DNA of 64,000 nt from Chitinophaga niabensis (GTDB lineage: Bacteria; Bacteroidota; Bacteroidia; Chitinophagales; Chitinophagaceae): contig NZ_FSRA01000001.1 of NCBI RefSeq assembly GCF_900129465.1, positions 310,001 through 374,000 of the forward strand, in the 5' to 3' direction. A program made the translations under genes and the position numbers. Under the pieces are notes generated by a model. It was not told the origin of the DNA. It worked only from the letters and a program-made list of their open reading frames with translations, and searched no databases. Below, in pieces: positions 59,934 through 64,000 of the stretch; positions within the stretch are counted from its first letter, which is position 1; every line of letters starts with the position of its first letter.

Positions 59934-60293
59934 ATGACTACCCAGGAATTAGCGGTAAAACTTGCAAACTACTGTCGTGAAGGGCAGTTTGAGACAGTAA
60001 TGAAAGAAATGTTCGCAGACGATGTGGTGAGCATTGAACCATATCCCACACCGGGCTTTGAGAAGGAAACAAAGGGAAAGGAAGCCTGTTTCGCGAAAGC
60101 AGAACTGTTTAATTCAATGGTGCAGGAAGTGCATTCCATTGCTGTTTCAGAACCATTGGTGGCAGAGAATACGATTGCCTTTACACTTGATATGGAACTC
60201 ACAATGAAGGAAAGAGGCCGTACAAAAATGAATGAACTGTGCGTATACACAGTAAAGGATGGTAAAATTACCGCAGAACAGTTCTTCTATTGA
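59934..60293 (+). CDS. NTF2-like (SnoaL-type) protein 2
   Basis: A 119-residue protein with the same fold: LANYCREGQFETVMKEMFADD, FEKETKGKEACFAKAELF and ELCVYTVKDGKITAEQFFY. Divergent from NTF2-like protein 1 (86 bases apart). Its stop overlaps the in-frame TTG of the DUF1415 frame, so the two genes are adjacent in one unit. Function unknown. Confidence 0.8.
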   Translation: MTTQELAVKLANYCREGQFETVMKEMFADDVVSIEPYPTPGFEKETKGKEACFAKAELFNSMVQEVHSIAVSEPLVAENTIAFTLDMELTMKERGRTKMNELCVYTVKDGKITAEQFFY

Positions 60294-60307
60294 ACGCAAA
60301 ACATCAA

Positions 60308-60841
60308 ATGGTAGAAATAATTGCACAGACAAAGGACTGGATTAAAAAAGTAGTGGTAGGATGCAATTTCTGTCCATTTGCAGCGAAAGAACTTAAACAG
60401 GATACCATTCATTACGAAGTAGTAACAACTACCGGGATCAGGGCAGCAAGGCTGGCCTTCCTGGCAGAATGTGTACGGCTGGATAATGATGAAAGCATTG
60501 CCACCACAATGGTTATTTTCCCGGAGGCATTCCCTGTTTTCCTGGATTACCTGAACTTAGTGGATGCCGTGGAAAAAATGCTACAGCAGGAAGGATACGA
60601 GGGTATTTACCAGGTAGCCAGCTTTCATCCCTTATACCAGTTCGCGGGCACTGAGCCGGAGGATGCTGCTAACTACACCAACAGGTCTGTATATCCCATG
60701 CTGCATATCCTCAGGGAAGCGCAGATCGAAATGGCTTTGTTGAATTTCCCGGATCCGGAAAGTATTCCTGAAAGGAATGTGAAATTTGCCCATGAAAAGG
60801 GCAGGGTGTATATGAAAATGCTAAGAGATAGTTGCTTATAA
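60308..60841 (+). CDS. DUF1415 family protein
   Basis: A 177-residue protein from MVEIIAQTKDWIKKVV at 60308, which fits the family start better than the in-frame TTG at 60290. It has the CxxC-containing GCNFCPFA motif and the SFHPLYQFAGTEPEDAANYTNRS signature of DUF1415, a small family of unknown function. Only 15 bases follow the NTF2-like gene. A strong hairpin at its stop serves both strands. Confidence 0.85.
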   Translation: MVEIIAQTKDWIKKVVVGCNFCPFAAKELKQDTIHYEVVTTTGIRAARLAFLAECVRLDNDESIATTMVIFPEAFPVFLDYLNLVDAVEKMLQQEGYEGIYQVASFHPLYQFAGTEPEDAANYTNRSVYPMLHILREAQIEMALLNFPDPESIPERNVKFAHEKGRVYMKMLRDSCL

Positions 60842-60879
60842 ACAAAAAGGGCTGACCATCACGGTCAGCCCTTTTTGTT
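60841..60879. terminator. Bidirectional terminator between DUF1415 and CDGSH genes
   Basis: A perfect 17-bp stem, AACAAAAAGGGCTGACC (60841-60857) and GGTCAGCCCTTTTTGTT (60863-60879), with a 5-base loop; both ends have T or A runs. It overlaps the stop codons of both convergent genes. Confidence 0.92.
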
Positions 60880-61102
60880 ATACTTTCTTTGGTGGCAGAG
60901 CGAAGGCAATTGCTTCATGTTCGAAATGACCTTTGTGTGAACCATCACAGAAAGGTTTGTTTTGAGAACGGCCGCACCTGCAGATGGACACCACATCCCT
61001 TCCTGCCAGGTCGTACGCATTCCCGTTTTTGTCAACAATCTCAAAATCTCCCTCAACCTTCAGGGAGCCGTTGTTGTTCACAGTGATTTTAGTAGTAGCC
61101 AT
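60878..61102 (-). CDS. CDGSH iron-sulfur domain protein
   Basis: A 74-residue protein with the C-x-C-x(n)-C-x-x-x-H pattern: CRCGRSQNKPFCDGSHKGH. CDGSH proteins bind a 2Fe-2S cluster through three cysteines and one His and act in redox or cluster handling. The gene stops inside the shared terminator. Confidence 0.93.
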   Translation of the reverse strand: MATTKITVNNNGSLKVEGDFEIVDKNGNAYDLAGRDVVSICRCGRSQNKPFCDGSHKGHFEHEAIAFALPPKKV

Positions 61103-61144
61103 TATAAAATATGATTGTTAGCCGGCAAAAGTAGGCTAATTGCT

Positions 61145-61152
61145 TATATTTA
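61145..61152 (+). promoter_or_regulatory. TAtaTTTA -7-like box
   Basis: TATATTTA matches TAnnTTTG in seven of eight positions and ends 4 bases before the ATG at 61157, the same spacing as the boxes at 5397 and 58059. Confidence 0.35.
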
Positions 61153-61156
61153 CGGC

Positions 61157-62950
61157 ATGAAAAAAGTACTCCTGTGCCTTTGCTCCCTGGCCCTTTGTAA
61201 AGTAACATTAGCCCAGCAGGACCCTCGCCTGAAAAGTCTGGATACCCTCGCAGAAACAGTCCTGAAGAACTGGCATGGAGCCGGGTTTGCAGTAGCAGTG
61301 ATAGAAAAGGATAAGGTGATCTATGCCAAAGGCTTTGGATACCGGGATGTGGAAAAGAAGTTGCCCGTTACGCCCAATACCCAGTTCGCTATAGGCTCCT
61401 GCACAAAATCTTTTACCGCCGCCCTGGTGGGTTTATTAAACCAGGAAGGTAAATTGGATATCGACAAGCCGGTAAGGGATTATCTGCCTTCCTTAAAGTT
61501 CTATGACGATAAGATGAACGACCAGATCACCTTGCGGGATATGATGTGCCACCGTACCGGCCTCTCCCGTTATGATCTTTCCTGGTTTATGTTCAATACG
61601 GCTTCGAAAGACAGTCTGATCCAGCGTATTCAATACCATGAGCCTTCAGCGCCTATCAGGACCAAATGGCAGTACAATAACTGGATGTTCCTGGCACAGG
61701 GAGTGGTGGCAGAAAAGCTCACGGGGAAAAGCTGGGAAGAGAATATTGAAGAAAGGTTCTTCCGGAAACTGGATATGAAGAATTCCAATCTCAATATAGA
61801 CGGATTAAAGCAGCATGCAGAACCTGCCATAGGATATACCGTGGAAAATGATCGTCCGAAGAAGATGGATTATTATAACATCAATGGCATGGCACCTGCG
61901 GGCAGCATCAATAGCAGTGTGATGGATATGAGTAACTGGGTGATCACCTGGATCAATGGCGGTAAGTTCAAAGGAAAAGAGATCATACCTCCGGGTTATG
62001 TTACGCAGGCCATAAGTTCCCAAATGTCCATGGGAGGCGGTGCGCCACCCAAATCTGTTCCGGATGTTCATTCCGTTGCTTATGGTTTTGGCTGGATGTT
62101 AACTTCCTACCGCGGTCATTACGAAGTAGAGCATGGCGGTAATATCAATGGTTTTTCTGCCAGTACCAGTTTTTATCCTACAGACAGTATCGGCATTGTT
62201 ATCCTTACTAATCAGAATGGTTCCACAATACCCACCATTATCAGGTATGAGATCGCAGATAAGCTGCTTGGGTTGAAAGATATTGCCTGGAATAAATACT
62301 ATCTGGACAAAGCAAAGCAACCACCGCAACCAAAAGACACTGCTGCAAAAGAAGTTGTGAAGGGCGCAGACGTATCCCGCCCGGCACAGGATTTTACGGG
62401 TTACTATGATAACAGGGGATATGGGAAATTTGAAATAACAGAGAAGAATGATTCCCTGTTTGTACAATTGCCGGATGGCAACAGCTGGTACTTATTGCAC
62501 TATTGCTACGATATCTACGATCCTGTATTAGTAGATAAGGAAAAGGGCGTTAATAAAGACAATAAATATCCATGGCGCTTTACTTTCCGCACCGATGAGC
62601 AGGGGAATATCTCAACAGTAAGTATCCCTGTGGAATCTCCTGTTAAACCTACCATCTTTACCAGAACAGAAAAAGCACTGGCGCTGAATGCCGATTCTTT
62701 GAAGAAGTACGAAGGCGAATATACGATGGGGCCCATGACGGCCAAAGTATACCGTAAAGGAGGTGCCGAACTATTCCTGTTCGTGCAGGGGCAACCGGAA
62801 TATACCTTAATACCAACCGGTAAAGATAAATTCAGCCTGAAAGGGCTAACCGGTTTTAGTGTACGCTTTACCGTGAATGACCAGGGAGAAACCACAGAAG
62901 CAGTATTCCTCCAGCCGAACGGGACCTTTAAAGTACCCAGGAAGAAATAA
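61157..62950 (+). CDS. Serine beta-lactamase-like hydrolase (penicillin-binding protein fold)
   Basis: A 597-residue secreted protein from MKKVLLCLCSLAL; the 14-residue extension is rejected. Signal peptide ends LAQ (about 20). The class C-like fold shows S81-x-x-K84 (GSCTKSF), Y173-x-N175 (YNN) and the HGGNINGFSA region that replaces KTG. A C-terminal part (about 420-597) is a DUF3471-like beta domain. Such serine hydrolases are esterases, D-aminopeptidases or carboxypeptidases rather than lactam-hydrolysing enzymes. A terminator follows. Confidence 0.9.
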   Translation: MKKVLLCLCSLALCKVTLAQQDPRLKSLDTLAETVLKNWHGAGFAVAVIEKDKVIYAKGFGYRDVEKKLPVTPNTQFAIGSCTKSFTAALVGLLNQEGKLDIDKPVRDYLPSLKFYDDKMNDQITLRDMMCHRTGLSRYDLSWFMFNTASKDSLIQRIQYHEPSAPIRTKWQYNNWMFLAQGVVAEKLTGKSWEENIEERFFRKLDMKNSNLNIDGLKQHAEPAIGYTVENDRPKKMDYYNINGMAPAGSINSSVMDMSNWVITWINGGKFKGKEIIPPGYVTQAISSQMSMGGGAPPKSVPDVHSVAYGFGWMLTSYRGHYEVEHGGNINGFSASTSFYPTDSIGIVILTNQNGSTIPTIIRYEIADKLLGLKDIAWNKYYLDKAKQPPQPKDTAAKEVVKGADVSRPAQDFTGYYDNRGYGKFEITEKNDSLFVQLPDGNSWYLLHYCYDIYDPVLVDKEKGVNKDNKYPWRFTFRTDEQGNISTVSIPVESPVKPTIFTRTEKALALNADSLKKYEGEYTMGPMTAKVYRKGGAELFLFVQGQPEYTLIPTGKDKFSLKGLTGFSVRFTVNDQGETTEAVFLQPNGTFKVPRKK

Positions 62951-62959
62951 TTGTTAAAT

Positions 62960-62992
62960 AGACCTCCGGATATACGGAGGTTTATTTTTTTA
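62960..62992 (+). terminator. Terminator after serine hydrolase gene
   Basis: ACCTCCG (62962-62968) and CGGAGGT (62975-62981) form a 7-bp stem with a 6-base loop, followed by TTATTTTTTTATA, 11 bases after the stop. Confidence 0.8.
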
Positions 62993-62994
62993 TA

Positions 62995-63002
62995 TACCTT
63001 TG
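62995..63002 (+). promoter_or_regulatory. TAccTTTG -7 box
   Basis: TACCTTTG is an exact TAnnTTTG match ending 5 bases before the ATG at 63008, so the transcript of the next gene would be leaderless or nearly so. Confidence 0.45.
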
Positions 63003-63007
63003 GTGTA

Positions 63008-63721
63008 ATGAAAGGAACTGGAAATTTTGCTATGAAATTTGCCAATGATCCGCTCTGGCAAAAGATTGACACCTTCTCCCTCCATGACCCTGCTTTCACT
63101 CAGAAATTAGCTAAGGAAAACAATTGGACCCCCGGTTTTACAGAAAGAGCGATCAGCGAGTACAAACGATTCATTTACCTCTGTTGCATTATGCCAAACG
63201 GCGCTTCGCCACCACCGGTTGTAGATGAAGTATGGCACCTGCACATCCTGTACACCGTGAATTACTGGGAGGAATTTTGTGACAGAACATTAGGAAGAAA
63301 GTTACATCACCACCCTTCGGGAGGAGGCCTTGGAGAAAAAGAAAGACACGTTAACTGGTTAGAGGATACAATTAAGAACTACCGCTTCATATTTGAAGAA
63401 GAACCGCCACCAGATATCTGGGGAACAGCCTCTCCGCCCAACCTCAACATTAACCCGCCCTCCGGAAATAAGCGCCCCGTATTTCCACGATCTATACTGG
63501 TACTACTGCTCATCATATTGATCGCTGTTTTCAACAACATGAACTACGCTTTTCTTCCATGGATCACTTTTGGTGCAATCATCATCATAGTATTATCCGC
63601 TTCTTCCAATAAAAAAGGAAACGGATCAGGCGGATGCAGCGGCAGTAGTTGCAGCAGTAGTTGTAGCAGTAGTTGCGGAAGCAGTTGTGGAGGAGGTTGC
63701 GGCGGATGCGGTGGAGATTAA
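63008..63721 (+). CDS. GRDP-like membrane protein with Gly/Ser/Cys tail
   Basis: A 237-residue protein from the ATG at 63008; the extension to 62951 crosses a terminator. The N-terminal part (to about 140) has VVDEVWHLHILYTVNYWEEF, a pattern of plant and bacterial glycine-rich-domain proteins (DUF1399-like). A hydrophobic pair (about 160-200, RSILVLLLIILIAVF and ITFGAIIIIVL) forms membrane helices. The last 30 residues are Gly, Ser and Cys repeats (for example SGGCSGSSCSSSCSS) with nine cysteines, as in some TIGR04222-like membrane proteins. The role is unknown. Confidence 0.75.
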   Translation: MKGTGNFAMKFANDPLWQKIDTFSLHDPAFTQKLAKENNWTPGFTERAISEYKRFIYLCCIMPNGASPPPVVDEVWHLHILYTVNYWEEFCDRTLGRKLHHHPSGGGLGEKERHVNWLEDTIKNYRFIFEEEPPPDIWGTASPPNLNINPPSGNKRPVFPRSILVLLLIILIAVFNNMNYAFLPWITFGAIIIIVLSASSNKKGNGSGGCSGSSCSSSCSSSCGSSCGGGCGGCGGD

Positions 63722-63736
63722 TAAAATGAAGAGCAC

Positions 63737-64000
63737 ATGAACAGAACACAACAATACCTTGCAGCAACCCTGGCGCTTACCCTCCCTTTCCTCTATCTGC
63801 ACACCTGGAACCCCTTCTCCGTCAACGGCCCTCATTTCCTCAGCTTTTACATCCTTTTATCGCTGGTTGTTTACGTATTCCCGGTCACCAGGAAACTTTC
63901 CTTTGTATTGCTGATCCTGGGCATAGCCAGGATCATACAGGGTTTGTACAACGGAAAACCTGTTTTATATCTCTTACTTCTCGTTGTGTTGAACATTATC
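63737..64000 (+). CDS. Membrane protein of unknown function, 3' end cut by window
   Basis: An ATG at 63737, 15 bases after the preceding stop, opens a frame with no stop to the window edge (88 codons). The visible sequence is hydrophobic with at least three membrane helices (for example LALTLPFLYLHTW, FLSFYILLSLVVYVFPV, FVLLILGIARIIQGL). No family recognised. It may be part of the same unit as the glycine-rich gene. Confidence 0.6.
   Translation, partial: MNRTQQYLAATLALTLPFLYLHTWNPFSVNGPHFLSFYILLSLVVYVFPVTRKLSFVLLILGIARIIQGLYNGKPVLYLLLLVVLNII

Noticed and set aside
63626..63835. Minus-strand frame rich in Thr/Ala over the Gly/Cys tail
   Set aside because: It is a reflection of the repeat in the opposite strand and has no protein features.

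Overview
The window is chromosomal DNA of a Bacteroidota bacterium, most like Chitinophaga or another Chitinophagaceae. The evidence is two SusC/SusD pairs, an ECF sigma factor with a FecR anti-sigma factor, a TPR-HTH transmembrane regulator, several TonB receptors and lipoproteins, and promoter-like TAnnTTTG boxes close to start codons. There is no rRNA, tRNA, CRISPR array, transposase or integrase. Genes are dense on both strands, and the window cuts a gene at each end.

Layout. 1-5264: a cut alpha/beta hydrolase, a caspase-subtilisin double protease, a GyrI-like protein and a DUF1801 protein. 5409-15736: an uncharacterised protein, a large hybrid kinase overlapping an LtaS-like enzyme, then a YaiO-type outer-membrane barrel, a receiver protein, a HEAT protein and a GT2 synthase; this looks like a polysaccharide synthesis and export locus. 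15863-19846: an acetyltransferase, a PAS kinase with a receiver-CRP fusion regulator, and a coiled-coil protein coupled to a universal stress protein. 19847-29889: an AT-rich segment with an empty 0.8 kb leader, a MauE-like membrane protein, three tandem Cys-pair secreted miniproteins (DUF6520-like), a TlpA-type thioredoxin protein, a propeller-like protein, SusD, STN-domain SusC and an ECF sigma factor. 30357-41868: the FecR (divergent from its sigma factor) and a glycan-use locus with GH43, a CBM6-like protein, a one-piece Kelch/membrane/winged-helix regulator, SusC, SusD and a GH99/WbsX-like lipoprotein.

41869-50087: a 36-bp direct repeat, an AhpD/DUF1348/AraC operon, an unknown secreted protein, a hemerythrin protein with a DUF5602-like lipoprotein, a membrane histidine kinase and a TPR-HTH regulator. 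50273-54135: a TonB receptor and a beta-propeller phytase, probably a phytate-use pair driven by the TPR-HTH protein. 54091-57126: LysE exporter, ATP-grasp ligase and a divergent MocR regulator. 57154-64000: housekeeping and small genes (RraB-like/TPR protein, DEAD-type helicase, two NTF2-like proteins, DUF1415, CDGSH protein, serine beta-lactamase-like hydrolase, a Gly/Cys-tailed membrane protein, and a membrane protein cut by the right edge).

The two most unusual units are the caspase-subtilisin fusion paired with a hydrolase (1-4436) and the MauE/miniprotein/TlpA cluster in the AT-rich island (20648-23350). Functions are read from motifs and family knowledge; no database search was possible.
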